A DNA stretch of 29,578 nt from Bog-159 sp049511415. Its GTDB lineage: Bacteria > Acidobacteriota > Terriglobia > Bryobacterales > Bryobacteraceae. The stretch spans positions 1 through 29,578 of the forward strand of contig JBEKYC010000083.1 in assembly GCA_049511415.1 (NCBI GenBank). Reading direction: 5' to 3'. This document shows positions 14,204 to 22,834 of the stretch, piece by piece. A program made the position numbers and the translations under genes. Each line of letters starts with the position of its first letter. Position 1 is the first letter of the stretch. The notes beneath the pieces are model-generated. The model saw only the letters and a list, made by a program, of their open reading frames with translations, was not told the origin of the DNA and searched no databases.

Positions 14204-16804
14204 ATGCAGAGAAGTCTGATTTACGGCCCATTCGTGGCCTTGCTTGCCTCTGCGCTCGCCAGCCCGGCGGCCCCGTCCCCCGAACGCGAGCAACTTCCTC
14301 CCGGCGTCACTCCTCTGCATTACGATCTCTCCCTGGTCCCCGACGCCGCTAACCTGAAGTTTCGCGGCCAGGTCCGCATCACCATCGACGTGCAGTCGCC
14401 CAGCCCCGCCATCGTCCTGAACGCCGCCGATCTGGCGCTCGACAAAGCCACCCTCGACACCGAAACTACCGCCGCCTCCATATCGCTCGACCCCAAATTA
14501 CAACGAGCCACCATCAGCTTCGCGCATCCCGTAGCCGCAGGGCGCCACACCCTCGCCATCGATTATCACGGCGCCATCCGCCGCGCTGCCGACGGCTTCT
14601 TTGCCATGGATTACGACGGCCCAGCCGGCAAGAGCCGCACTCTGGCCACGGACTTTGAACCCGCCAACGAAAGATTCCTCATGCCCTCCTGGGATGAGCC
14701 CGCCCTCAAAGCCACCTTCACCATCTCGGCCGAAATTCCAGCCGACCTCACGGCCGTATCCAACATGCCCGTCGCTTCCACCGAGAGCCTCGCCGATGGG
14801 CACAAGCGCATCCACTTTGCCACCACGCCCAAAATGTCGACCTACCTCCTGTTCCTGGCCATCGGCGATTTCGAGCGCATCCACACCGTAGTGGACGGCA
14901 CCGACGTGGGGGTGGTGAACCGCCGCGGCGATACCGAAAAGGGCCGCTTCGCCCTCGCCGAAGCGGCCCGCGTCCTGCACTTTTACAACGACTACTTCGG
15001 AACACCCTACCCCCTTCCCAAGCTCGACTTAGTGGCCGCACCTGGTGAAACCGGAGGCGCCATGGAGAATTGGGGAGCCATCTTCTACGCCCAAAAAACT
15101 CTCTTATTCGATCCTCAATCTTCCACCGAGGGTGAGCGCCAACTGGTATTCATGGTGGTCGCCCACGAAATGGCCCACCAGTGGTTCGGTGACCTCGTCA
15201 CCATGGCCTGGTGGGACGACCTCTGGCTCAACGAAGGCTTCGCCGACTGGATGCTGACCAAGGCCGAAGCCGAACTGCATCCCGACTGGCAAGTCCAACT
15301 GAAGTCAGTCTCCAATGCCGAATCCGGCAAGAGTGCCGACGCCAAGCCGTCCACGCATCCCATCGTGCGGCCGGTCTGGACCGTAAGCCAGGCGGAGGAG
15401 GCCTTCGACAGCATCACCTACAGTAAGGGCGCCGCCGTCATCGCCATGTTGGAAGCCTACGTCGGGCCGGATGCCTTCCGCGAGGGCGTGCGAAGCTACA
15501 TTAAGGCCCACGCTTACGGCAACACTGTAGACGCGGATTTCTGGCGCGAGGTTCAGACCGCCTCCGGCAAACCTGTCCTGAGCGTGGAAGCGGATTTCAC
15601 CCGCCAGCCGGGCCTCCCGATGCTGAAGGTGGCAGCCGAGCGCACCGGCGCCACGACCTCGAAACTGCTGCTCACTCCCGGACGATTTGCCGAAGATCCC
15701 GCCACCATCGCCGCCGCGCCCGCGCAGTCGTGGCACATTCCGATCGCAGTCAGCGCCGGCGGTGCGCCCGCCACCCACCTGCTTTCCGGCTCGGATCCTA
15801 CAACGCTGTCCGTCGAAGGCGCCGGACCCATCATCGTCAATGCCGGACAGTCCACTTACGTTCGCGTGCTCTACTCCCCCTCCATGATCGACGTGCTCAG
15901 CAGCCAATTCGCCCGCGTCCACCCGGCCGATCAGCTCGGCATTCTCTGCGACACGTGGGCTTTGGGCCAGTCCGGAATCGCGCCCGTTTCGACCTATCTG
16001 GATTTGGCGCGCGCCCTTCCGGCCAACGCCGATCCGGTCGTCTGGGGGCAGATCGTGGATTCACTCGTCAGCCTGGAGAGGCTTTATAGGGACACTCCCG
16101 GCTATGCCGCCTTTACCGCTTTCGCGCGAGACTTGCTGAATCCGCTGGCCGCCCGGCTCGGGTGGGATGCGCCGCCCGGCGAGAATTCGAACACCATCAT
16201 TCTGCGCGAGAATGTCGTGGACGCTCTCAGCCGTTTCGGGGATCAGCGCATCCTCGCCGAAGCCCGCCGCCGCTTCGACCTCGCCCAGCAGAATGTCACG
16301 CCCGAGGTGCGCCGCATGGCCACGAGCATCGTAGCGCGCACAGCAGACGCCGCCATGCTCGATCGCCTGATCGCTCTCCTGCGTTCCACCCACGATCCGC
16401 TGGAGAAACAAAACATCATGCTGGCGCTCGCAGGCATCGCCGATACCGCGGGGGCGCAGCGGGTGCTCGAGCTTGCCCTGGGTTCGGATGCCTATGCCGG
16501 CGCCGTCGTCTCCACCTTGGGCCGGGTCGCCAGAGAGCATCCCGATCTTGCCTGGGACTTCGCTCTCCAACATGTCGATAAGCCCGGCTTTCCCATGAGC
16601 TCCGAAGCCAGCTTGCGCCTGGTGCCTAGAATTGCAAGCTGGTCGAGCAGTCCGAAACGCGCCGCCGAACTGCGTGCCTATGCCGACGCCCACTTCCCGG
16701 TCAGTGCGCGCCAAAATGTGGAAGAGGCCATCGCTTACATCACCCTGGACGCGAAAATCAAGTCCGAACGCATCCCCGAAATCGACCGCTGGCTTGCTAA
16801 ATAG
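14204..16804 (+). CDS. Exported M1-family zinc aminopeptidase
   Basis: 866 residues. A signal peptide ends near residue 20-24. The N-terminal beta-domain (GVTPLHYDLSLVPD) leads to the aminopeptidase signature GAMEN (285-289). The zinc site is HEMAHQWFGD (H321, E322, H325) with the third ligand E344 in NEGFADW. The long helical ERAP1-like C-terminal domain fills residues about 530-866. The enzyme removes N-terminal residues from peptides, here outside the cytoplasm, suggesting peptide scavenging. All catalytic residues are intact and the length is normal. It follows the REP-like repeat and ends 47 bp before the convergent mqnE gene. A nearby ATG at 14199 is in another frame, so the start at 14204 stands. 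Confidence 0.96.
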   Translation: MQRSLIYGPFVALLASALASPAAPSPEREQLPPGVTPLHYDLSLVPDAANLKFRGQVRITIDVQSPSPAIVLNAADLALDKATLDTETTAASISLDPKLQRATISFAHPVAAGRHTLAIDYHGAIRRAADGFFAMDYDGPAGKSRTLATDFEPANERFLMPSWDEPALKATFTISAEIPADLTAVSNMPVASTESLADGHKRIHFATTPKMSTYLLFLAIGDFERIHTVVDGTDVGVVNRRGDTEKGRFALAEAARVLHFYNDYFGTPYPLPKLDLVAAPGETGGAMENWGAIFYAQKTLLFDPQSSTEGERQLVFMVVAHEMAHQWFGDLVTMAWWDDLWLNEGFADWMLTKAEAELHPDWQVQLKSVSNAESGKSADAKPSTHPIVRPVWTVSQAEEAFDSITYSKGAAVIAMLEAYVGPDAFREGVRSYIKAHAYGNTVDADFWREVQTASGKPVLSVEADFTRQPGLPMLKVAAERTGATTSKLLLTPGRFAEDPATIAAAPAQSWHIPIAVSAGGAPATHLLSGSDPTTLSVEGAGPIIVNAGQSTYVRVLYSPSMIDVLSSQFARVHPADQLGILCDTWALGQSGIAPVSTYLDLARALPANADPVVWGQIVDSLVSLERLYRDTPGYAAFTAFARDLLNPLAARLGWDAPPGENSNTIILRENVVDALSRFGDQRILAEARRRFDLAQQNVTPEVRRMATSIVARTADAAMLDRLIALLRSTHDPLEKQNIMLALAGIADTAGAQRVLELALGSDAYAGAVVSTLGRVAREHPDLAWDFALQHVDKPGFPMSSEASLRLVPRIASWSSSPKRAAELRAYADAHFPVSARQNVEEAIAYITLDAKIKSERIPEIDRWLAK

Positions 16805-16811
16805 GAGTGGG

Positions 16812-16849
16812 GCGGGCAATCTTGCCCGCAGCCGGCTTTCCAGCCGGCT
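16812..16849. terminator. Two adjacent hairpins between convergent genes
   Basis: GCGGGCAA/TTGCCCGC (16812-16829) and AGCCGGCT-TTCC-AGCCGGCT (16830-16849) are both perfect stems. They fill most of the gap between the aminopeptidase and mqnE stops and could terminate both transcripts. There is no clear U-tract. The arrangement also resembles a dispersed palindromic repeat. Confidence 0.55.
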
Positions 16850-16851
16850 TG

Positions 16852-17970
16852 TTAAACCAAAACTGTGAACGTGGATTCCGTCCGAGTCACCGGCCGGTAC
16901 AAAGTATCCCGCTCCACCGGCTCGCGTCCCGCCTTGCGGATCAGTTGCAGCAGCTCGCCACGCCGCATCGACTGCGTCGTCGTCGCCCCCGCATCGTGGT
17001 AGATCTTCTCCTCCACCACCGTGCCGTCGATATCGTCCGCGCCAAACCGCAAAGCGATCTGCGCAATGCGCGGCGTCATCATGATCCAGTACGCCTTGAT
17101 GTGCGGAATATTATCCAGCATCAGCCGCGCCACCGCGATATTCTTGATGTCCGCGAAACCCGTTGTCTTCGGAATATGCTGCAACGGCGTGTTATCGGGA
17201 TGGAACGCCAGCGGAATAAATGTCACGAAGCCGCAGGTCTGGTCCTGTAACTCCCGCAGCTTCACCAAGTGGTCGGCGCGATCTTCATCGTTCTCGATAT
17301 GCCCGTAGAGCATGGTGCAGTTGGAATGCAGCCCCAGCGCATGCGCCATGCGCGCCGTCTCGATCCACTGCTCGCCCGTGATCTTGTGGTCGCAGATGAT
17401 CCGCCGCACGCGCTCCGAAAATATCTCCGCCCCGCCGCCCGGCAGCGAATCCATGCCCGCGTCCCGCAGCCGCTCCAGCACGTCGCGCGCGCTGGTCTTC
17501 GCCCGCTGCGCCAGGTATCCCACTTCCACCATCGTGAAAGCTTTCAGATGCACCTGCGGAAACCGCTCCTTCAACCCGCGCAGCATCTCGCAATACCAGT
17601 CCAGCGTCAGCTCCGGATGCAGCCCGCCCACAATGTGGAACTCCGTCACCGCCTCGCTCCAGCCTTCGCCCGCCCGGAACCACACTTCTTCGAGCGACAT
17701 CGTATAGGCCTTGGGATCCTTGGCCCGTTTGCCGAACGCGCACAGCCGGCAGCTCGCTACGCACACATCCGTGGGATTGATGTGACGGTTCACATTGAAG
17801 TAAGTCACATCGCCGTGCAGACGCTCGCGCACCAGGTTGGCCATGTAACCAACCGTCAGAATGTCGGGCGTCCGGTAAAGCGTGACGCCGTCCTCATACG
17901 ACAACCGTTCGCCCGCCTCCACTTTTTTGAGAATAGGCTTCAGTCGCGAGTCGTCAATTACGATTTCCAT
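16852..17970 (-). CDS. mqnE: Aminofutalosine synthase (radical SAM)
   Basis: 372 residues from the ATG at 17970. The radical-SAM cluster motif is C70-x3-C74-x2-C77 (CVASCRLC), preceded by FNVNRHINPTDVC, typical of MqnE/MqnC. Downstream segments EFHIVGGLHP, SLPGGGAEIFSERVR and LHSNCTMLYGHIE match the MqnE group. It condenses 3-[(1-carboxyvinyl)oxy]benzoate with SAM to form aminofutalosine, an early step of the futalosine menaquinone route. The frame stays open upstream of this ATG, but that part lies inside the neighbouring prenyltransferase gene and has no family likeness. The start overlaps the upstream UbiA-family gene by 13 bp, indicating an operon. Other mqn genes are not in this window. 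Confidence 0.95.
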   Translation of the reverse strand: MEIVIDDSRLKPILKKVEAGERLSYEDGVTLYRTPDILTVGYMANLVRERLHGDVTYFNVNRHINPTDVCVASCRLCAFGKRAKDPKAYTMSLEEVWFRAGEGWSEAVTEFHIVGGLHPELTLDWYCEMLRGLKERFPQVHLKAFTMVEVGYLAQRAKTSARDVLERLRDAGMDSLPGGGAEIFSERVRRIICDHKITGEQWIETARMAHALGLHSNCTMLYGHIENDEDRADHLVKLRELQDQTCGFVTFIPLAFHPDNTPLQHIPKTTGFADIKNIAVARLMLDNIPHIKAYWIMMTPRIAQIALRFGADDIDGTVVEEKIYHDAGATTTQSMRRGELLQLIRKAGREPVERDTLYRPVTRTESTFTVLV

Positions 17971-18830
17971 AGCAGATCGGCAGCCCAGAAAACCAAGAAT
18001 AACATGCTGACGTAGCCGTTCATGGTGAAGAAGGCCGCATCCACGCGCGACAAATCGCTTGCCTTCACCAGGCTGTGTTCGTAAACCAGTAGTCCCGTGA
18101 CCGCCGCCACACCCGCCAGGCTCAGCGCGCCCAGGCCCAGCATATAAACCAGCGCCAGCAGGCACGCTATCATGAGCACGTGGAACAGCCGCGCCACCAG
18201 CAACGCCCCCGCGATCCCCAGCCGCCGCGGCAGGCTAAACAGCCCTTCGACCGAATCGAACTCGAAATCCTGGCACGCGTAGATAATGTCGAACCCTGCC
18301 GTCCAGAACGTCACTGCCGCCGTCAGCCACAATATGCGCGGATCGAGCGAGCCGCGTATCGCGATCCAGGCCGCCGCCGGCGCTACTCCCAGCGCGAATC
18401 CCAGCACCAGGTGCGAAAACGAAGTGAATCGCTTGGTGAACGAATAGAAGAAGACGATCCCCAAAGCCAGCGGCGCCAGCCGAAAACACAGCCGGTTCAA
18501 CTGCCCGGCCGCGAATAGGAAGACCATCCCCGAGACCGCCACGAATCCCCAGGTGAAGCCCTGCGACAGCACGCCTGTGGGCAGATGCCGCGTGCGCGTC
18601 CGCGGATTGCGCCCGTCGATCCCCGCGTCGATCAGCCGGTTGAAAGCCATGGCCGCCGAGCGCGCCCCCACCATCGCCATCACGATCCACGCGATCTTGA
18701 TCCAAGCGGCCCCCGCCGGCAGCCCCGAATGCCGCAGCGCCAGCAAAGCCCCGGTCAGCGCGAACGGCAGCGCGAAGATCGAGTGCTCGAATTTGATCAT
18801 CTCCAGCGTGAGCCGGATGCGTTTCCACAT
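17958..18830 (-). CDS. UbiA-family prenyltransferase, probably MqnP of the menaquinone pathway
   Basis: 290 residues with about eight membrane helices. The two Asp-rich motifs of UbiA enzymes are present: NRLIDAGIDGRNPRT (N64, D68, D72) and YACQDFEFDSVEG. The family attaches a polyprenyl tail to an aromatic ring in the membrane. Its overlap with mqnE makes the futalosine-pathway prenyltransferase (MqnP) the best assignment, rather than UbiA of ubiquinone synthesis; this is context-based. The ATG at 18830 begins MWKRIRLTLEMIKFEHSIFA, the standard N-terminus. The start region, together with the upstream DNA, is duplicated at 19528-19677. Confidence 0.9.
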   Translation of the reverse strand: MWKRIRLTLEMIKFEHSIFALPFALTGALLALRHSGLPAGAAWIKIAWIVMAMVGARSAAMAFNRLIDAGIDGRNPRTRTRHLPTGVLSQGFTWGFVAVSGMVFLFAAGQLNRLCFRLAPLALGIVFFYSFTKRFTSFSHLVLGFALGVAPAAAWIAIRGSLDPRILWLTAAVTFWTAGFDIIYACQDFEFDSVEGLFSLPRRLGIAGALLVARLFHVLMIACLLALVYMLGLGALSLAGVAAVTGLLVYEHSLVKASDLSRVDAAFFTMNGYVSMLFLVFWAADLLWKS

Positions 18831-18933
18831 AGTGAATGAAAGCGGATACCATTTTATCGCATGGCTCTTTTCTCCCGCTTCTGATCCTGCCGCTGATGGC
18901 CCTGGCTTGGTTGGGCTGCTCACCGGACACCGG
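18789..18933. repeat. Direct repeat, left copy (prenyltransferase start + broken DUF192 start)
   Basis: About 145 bp match the right copy (19528-19677) with scattered substitutions and small indels. This copy contains the working start of the prenyltransferase on the minus strand and a broken start of the DUF192 gene on the plus strand, where the frame stops after about six codons. The sequence from 18934 to 19047 has no recognisable feature. Confidence 0.85.
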
Positions 18934-19047
18934 CTGTCCACATGCGCGTCGCTGATCCGCAGGCTAATTAAGCGGCTGCGCACGCGCACAATTTCTGGAA
19001 TGTTGGCTGTTCAGAAGATTCTTCCGTCAGCTTGTGGCCGTTGGCCC

Positions 19048-19267
19048 TCAAAGCAGCTCGCAAAATTGCGCCACACTCATCCCCGATGCCCGATCAAGGC
19101 GCGTAGCGCACCCGGCGCCAATTCGCGGTGCAGGGGTACGACAGACTCGCCGGATTTCCAGGCTTGACCAAGATCACGTGGCTCCCGTGCTGCCTGTCTC
19201 TGATCCATCCCGCCTTCTGGAAAGCTCGTACCGCTCGCTCGCCGGAAAGGGAAGGCAGGACAGCCAT
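19048..19267 (-). pseudogene. hicA: Frameshifted HicA toxin gene
   Basis: The first 38 codons read as HicA: LPSLSGERAVRAFQKAGW and RQHGSHVILVKPG, which includes the GSH histidine of the mRNA-interferase fold. The frame is then lost by a 1-nt deletion near 19151-19154. The next frame continues GESVVPLHRELAPGALRAL, and another 1-nt deletion at the G4 run (19081-19084) leads to MSVAQFCELL and a stop. The three pieces together cover the whole ~73-residue toxin. The ATG overlaps the hicB stop by 1 nt. As it stands the product would be truncated and inactive. Confidence 0.85.
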
Positions 19268-19470
19268 CAGACAGGAACCTCTACCTCGCGAACCTCAATA
19301 GTCAACGGCATCTGGTTCGCCGCCCGCGCTTCGAGGCAACCTGCGATTGCTTCTCGGATATTCTCAAGTGCCTCCGCTTCAGTACTCCCCTGCGATACGC
19401 ATCCGGGGATCGATGGGCACTCGGCGACGATACCGGTCTCATCAGGCTCCAACGTAACGAGAAGCTTCAT
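19267..19470 (-). CDS. hicB: HicB-family antitoxin (short form)
   Basis: 67 residues. The pattern LLVTLEPDETGIVAECPSIP, then GCVSQGSTEAEALENIREAI, is the partly degraded RNase H-like fold of HicB antitoxins. No C-terminal DNA-binding domain follows, as in the short HicB class. It normally neutralises HicA. The partner downstream is a pseudogene, so the antitoxin is an orphan locally. Gene order is hicB-hicA. It lies between the two ~145-bp direct repeats. Confidence 0.88.
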   Translation of the reverse strand: MKLLVTLEPDETGIVAECPSIPGCVSQGSTEAEALENIREAIAGCLEARAANQMPLTIEVREVEVPV

Positions 19471-19527
19471 ATTTGGATCTTACCCAGCTTGGGCCAACTC
19501 CGCAATCCAACCCGCGCCAGCAGCCCG

Positions 19528-19677
19528 GAATTTGATCGTCTCCGGCGTCAGCCGGATGCGTTTCCACATAATGGATGAAAGCGGATACCATTCTATCGCA
19601 TGCGCTTTTTTCTCCCGCCGCTTCTGATCCTGCCGCTGATGGCCATGGCCTGGTTGGGCTGCTCATCGGACACCGGC
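19528..19677. repeat. Direct repeat, right copy (broken prenyltransferase start + DUF192 start)
   Basis: This copy matches 18789-18933. It holds the intact start of the DUF192 lipoprotein gene on the plus strand and a dead copy of the prenyltransferase start on the minus strand (MWKRIRLTPETIKF, after which similarity ends). The dead and live halves are complementary between the two copies. Confidence 0.85.
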
Positions 19678-20061
19678 GGCCCCGAAGTTCTCAACACCCG
19701 CACCGTGACGCTTCCCGGCGGCCAGAAGATCCGCGCCGAAGTGGAAGTGACTCAGGTGGACATGCGCAAAGGCATGATGTTCCGGGATTCCCTGCCCCAG
19801 GGCCACGGCATGCTCTTCATTCACGACGAGCCCGGCCTGTATCCCTACTGGATGTTCCAGTGCCGGATTCCGCTGGACATGCTCTGGATGGACCCCCAGC
19901 ACAAAATCGTGGAGATTTCCGCCGACACCCCGCCCTGCCGGGACGCAGCGGAGAAATGTCCGAATTACGGCGGTCACGAGCAGGCCCAATACGTTCTCGA
20001 ACTAGGCGGCGGCGAAGCCAAGCGGCTAGGGCTGAAGGTCGGCCAAACCCTCGACTTCTGA
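19600..20061 (+). CDS. DUF192-family lipoprotein
   Basis: 153 residues. Residues 1-21 form a signal peptide ending AWLGC, a plausible though not perfect lipobox with C21. The DUF192 domain follows, with the conserved phrases DMRKGMMFRDSLPQGHGMLF and FQCRIPLDMLWMD, and a C-terminal VLELGGGEAKRLGLKVG. The family is a small beta-barrel found in exported or membrane-attached proteins; its biochemical role is not established. The gene was probably once directly divergent from the prenyltransferase gene; the duplication with hicBA now separates them. Confidence 0.9.
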   Translation: MRFFLPPLLILPLMAMAWLGCSSDTGGPEVLNTRTVTLPGGQKIRAEVEVTQVDMRKGMMFRDSLPQGHGMLFIHDEPGLYPYWMFQCRIPLDMLWMDPQHKIVEISADTPPCRDAAEKCPNYGGHEQAQYVLELGGGEAKRLGLKVGQTLDF

Positions 20062-20101
20062 TTCGGCTCTCCCCACCCCACCGGCTATCCCACGCAGCGC
20101 C

Positions 20102-21040
20102 TCAAGCCGTTCGCCCGGCTCGCAGCCGCGCCCCCAAATCGCGATACGAACCCTTCACCATGTCGTCCAGCAGTCCGTACGCTGCCTGCGGATGCCACCC
20201 CAGTTCCCGGCGCGCTTTCTCGCTTGACGCGCGGTTGTCGTAATCCACGAAAGCCGTCGGAAACTCGCCCCAAAGCGCCTGCACCTCGGCCCGCGGCATA
20301 GCCCGTGCCGGAACTTCCACTGCCTCTCCCGCTGCCTGGGCTAACTCTTCGATCGAAATGTCCGTCTCGCCCGTGCAGTTATACACCGCGCCGGCGGGTG
20401 CCGCTTGTGCCGCCAGCAGATAAAAGCGGGCCACGTCGTCCACATCCACGGCGCTGGTGCTTTTGCGCGGTCCGTCCACCCATGCGGACACACCGTGCTG
20501 GGCGGCTTGCTGCATCAATAGCGGAGCGAAGAAGCTTCCCCCGCGGCCGTAAACATAAGGCGGCAGACGGACCGCGACCGTGTGCGCGCCCTGCTCCGCC
20601 ATTTTCAACACGGCCCGCTCGGCGTGAATGCGTTTGCCGAGAACGAACCCTTCGTTAATTGGAGAATCTTCGTTCGTCTCTCCGCCGTCCGGCGCCGGCG
20701 CCGCCACTGCCGTACCCGAGGTGGTCACCACCGGTTTTCCTCCGGCGCCTTCCACTAGCGCCGCTACGGTTTTCACCTCTATATCGATCACGATGGAATA
20801 ATCCAGACTGAAATCGTGCGTATAGGCCAGGTGCAGTACCGCGTCCGCCCGCGCCGCGGCTGCCGCAAGCACGGCGGCCGAACCAAACTCGCCAACCACC
20901 GGCGTGGCCCCCAGCCGCTCCACTTTTCGCGCCGCATCTGCATTCCGCGCCAGGCCTTCCACCGTGTGCCCCGCCTTCACGGCGTGCTCCACCACCACTT
21001 GACCGATATAACCACTTGCTCCGGTAACGAATAGCTTCAT
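20102..21040 (-). CDS. NAD(P)-dependent epimerase/reductase, atypical SDR
   Basis: 312 residues. The N-terminal Rossmann motif is TGASGYIG (6-13). The catalytic region reads TTSGTAV then GFVLGKR. In extended SDRs this would be Y-x3-K, but here F132 replaces the tyrosine while K136 remains. The C-terminal substrate domain carries VRLPPYVYGRGG and STSAVDVDDVARFYLLA. The overall match is to NAD-dependent epimerase/dehydratase-like atypical SDRs, some of which lack the tyrosine. The substrate is not known. It is divergent from the serine hydrolase gene (105-bp gap) and close to the end of DUF192 (40-bp gap, convergent). Confidence 0.88.
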   Translation of the reverse strand: MKLFVTGASGYIGQVVVEHAVKAGHTVEGLARNADAARKVERLGATPVVGEFGSAAVLAAAAARADAVLHLAYTHDFSLDYSIVIDIEVKTVAALVEGAGGKPVVTTSGTAVAAPAPDGGETNEDSPINEGFVLGKRIHAERAVLKMAEQGAHTVAVRLPPYVYGRGGSFFAPLLMQQAAQHGVSAWVDGPRKSTSAVDVDDVARFYLLAAQAAPAGAVYNCTGETDISIEELAQAAGEAVEVPARAMPRAEVQALWGEFPTAFVDYDNRASSEKARRELGWHPQAAYGLLDDMVKGSYRDLGARLRAGRTA

Positions 21041-21145
21041 CTCTTAAGTCTAGCTGCGTCGTCGGCCCACGATCTTTCAGAAAATCGCGCCAACCGCGGC
21101 TACGAGTCTGTTACGCTGATCTGGCGATAGCCTTGCAGAGGAACC

Positions 21146-22834
21146 ATGATTCGAGCCGCCTCTCTTCTCATCCTGGCGCCCGCCCTCACGCTCGCTCAGG
21201 ATGCCCCCGCCGCGAAAAATGAAACCCCGCGCGACCTTCATCTTCGGGTCGACAAAGTCTTCGCCAAATGGGATTCCACGCTCTCGCCCGGCTGCGCACT
21301 TTCGGTCATCAGAGACGGGACAATCATCTACAAACGCGGCTACGGCATGGCCGACCTCGATCACGATATTCCGATCACACCGGAAACCGTGTTTCACGTG
21401 GCTTCGATCTCCAAGCAGTTCACGGCGGCGGCGATCATCCTGCTGGCGCAGGAAGGAAAGATTTCGCTCGACGACGATGTGCACAAGTACATCCCCGATC
21501 TGCCCGGCTTCGGCGCGCGCATCACAATTCGCCAACTGGTCCACCACATGAGCGGTCTCCGCGATCAATGGTCGCTGCTCGGCCTGGCAGGCTGGCGGTA
21601 TTCGCTCGACCTCATCACCGACGACGATGTGCTCGACGTCATGTCGCGCCAAAAAGAACTGAATTTTACACCGGGCACCGAGTATTCCTATTGCAACACC
21701 GGCTTTACGCTGCTGGCACAGATCGTCAAGCGTGTCAGCGGTGAATCCCTGCGCGAGTTTACGTCGCAGCGCATCTTCCAGCCGCTGGGCATGCGGAGCA
21801 CGCACTTTCGCGACGATCATGCCGAGATTGTCAAGCACATCGCATACGGCTACGTGGATGGCGAAGGGGAAAACAGCTATCGCCTGAGCGTGACGAACTT
21901 CGATACCGTCGGCGCCACCAGCCTGTTGACCACCGTGGAGGACCTGGCGCATTGGGATGAGAATTTCTACCATCCGCGCGTGGGCGGCCCGGAATTCGTG
22001 AAGCAACAACTGGAACGCGGCAAGCTCAACAGCGGCAAGATGATCGATTATGCCTTCGGCCTGTCGATCGGAAAGTATCGTGGACTCCCCACCGTGGGCC
22101 ACAGTGGCGCGGACGCGGGCTATCGGGCCGACTTCCTGCGCTTTCCCGAACAACACTTCGCCGTGGCCTGCCTCTGCAACAAGGGCGAAACCAACCCTAG
22201 TGAGTTGACGCAAAGGGTTGCCGATATTTATCTTGCCGCCGAGTTCAAGGAACCCGCGCCGGCCCTCTCCGAAGCAACGCCTAAGTCCGTTGCCGTGGCC
22301 GCGCAGCGTCTGGCGCAATACCCGGGTCTGTATTTGAAAAAGGACGACGAGCGGGCCGTGCGTGTCACGGTCAAAGATGGCAAGGTATCGTTAGCTTTTT
22401 CGAATGGCGGGGGCCGCGAAATGACAGCCCTTTCCGACAGCCGTTTCCGGCTTGCCAGTGGGCCGGGCGAATTGACCTTTCCGGACGCCGCCGGCGGACC
22501 GGCGCAACGATTGAGCATTCACTTCCCCGGAGCGAAGCAGCCGGACGTCTACGAGCGAGTCGCTGAGTTCCAGCCCACGCCCAATGAGCTCGCGGCCTTT
22601 GCGGGTTCGTACGTCAGCCAGGAGATCGACCCAGTCTATCGCATCACCGTCGAAGGCGGCAGCCTTGTCTTGAAGCGGCTGAAGTCAAAGCCGGAGACGC
22701 TGGAACCGACCATCACCGACACCTTTTGGGGGCTGAATGGCGATCTGCATTTCCAACGAGGACCGGACGGCAAGATCAGCGGCTTCACCCTGAACGCCGG
22801 GCGTGTGAAGAACTTCCATTTTGCGAAGCCGTAG
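21146..22834 (+). CDS. Exported serine hydrolase, class C beta-lactamase / PBP4*-like
   Basis: 562 residues. A signal peptide ends near LTLAQ (residue 18). The active-site motifs of the beta-lactamase/transpeptidase fold are intact: SISK (S87, K90), Y182-C-N184 and HSG (319-321). The remaining ~170 residues form extra C-terminal beta-structured domains, with a repeated pattern (LAQYPGLYLKK and LAAFAGSYVSQ), common in secreted family members of this type. These enzymes act as D-amino-acid esterases/peptidases or esterases; the substrate is not predictable. The start ATG has an AGAGGA ribosome site 3 nt upstream (21137-21142). Confidence 0.93.
   Translation: MIRAASLLILAPALTLAQDAPAAKNETPRDLHLRVDKVFAKWDSTLSPGCALSVIRDGTIIYKRGYGMADLDHDIPITPETVFHVASISKQFTAAAIILLAQEGKISLDDDVHKYIPDLPGFGARITIRQLVHHMSGLRDQWSLLGLAGWRYSLDLITDDDVLDVMSRQKELNFTPGTEYSYCNTGFTLLAQIVKRVSGESLREFTSQRIFQPLGMRSTHFRDDHAEIVKHIAYGYVDGEGENSYRLSVTNFDTVGATSLLTTVEDLAHWDENFYHPRVGGPEFVKQQLERGKLNSGKMIDYAFGLSIGKYRGLPTVGHSGADAGYRADFLRFPEQHFAVACLCNKGETNPSELTQRVADIYLAAEFKEPAPALSEATPKSVAVAAQRLAQYPGLYLKKDDERAVRVTVKDGKVSLAFSNGGGREMTALSDSRFRLASGPGELTFPDAAGGPAQRLSIHFPGAKQPDVYERVAEFQPTPNELAAFAGSYVSQEIDPVYRITVEGGSLVLKRLKSKPETLEPTITDTFWGLNGDLHFQRGPDGKISGFTLNAGRVKNFHFAKP

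Noticed and set aside
17971..18165. N-terminal extension of MqnE
   Set aside because: It lies inside the prenyltransferase gene in another frame and has no similarity to MqnE.
21077..22318. 413-codon minus-strand frame opposite the serine hydrolase
   Set aside because: It is antisense to a gene with all catalytic motifs and has no recognisable domain.
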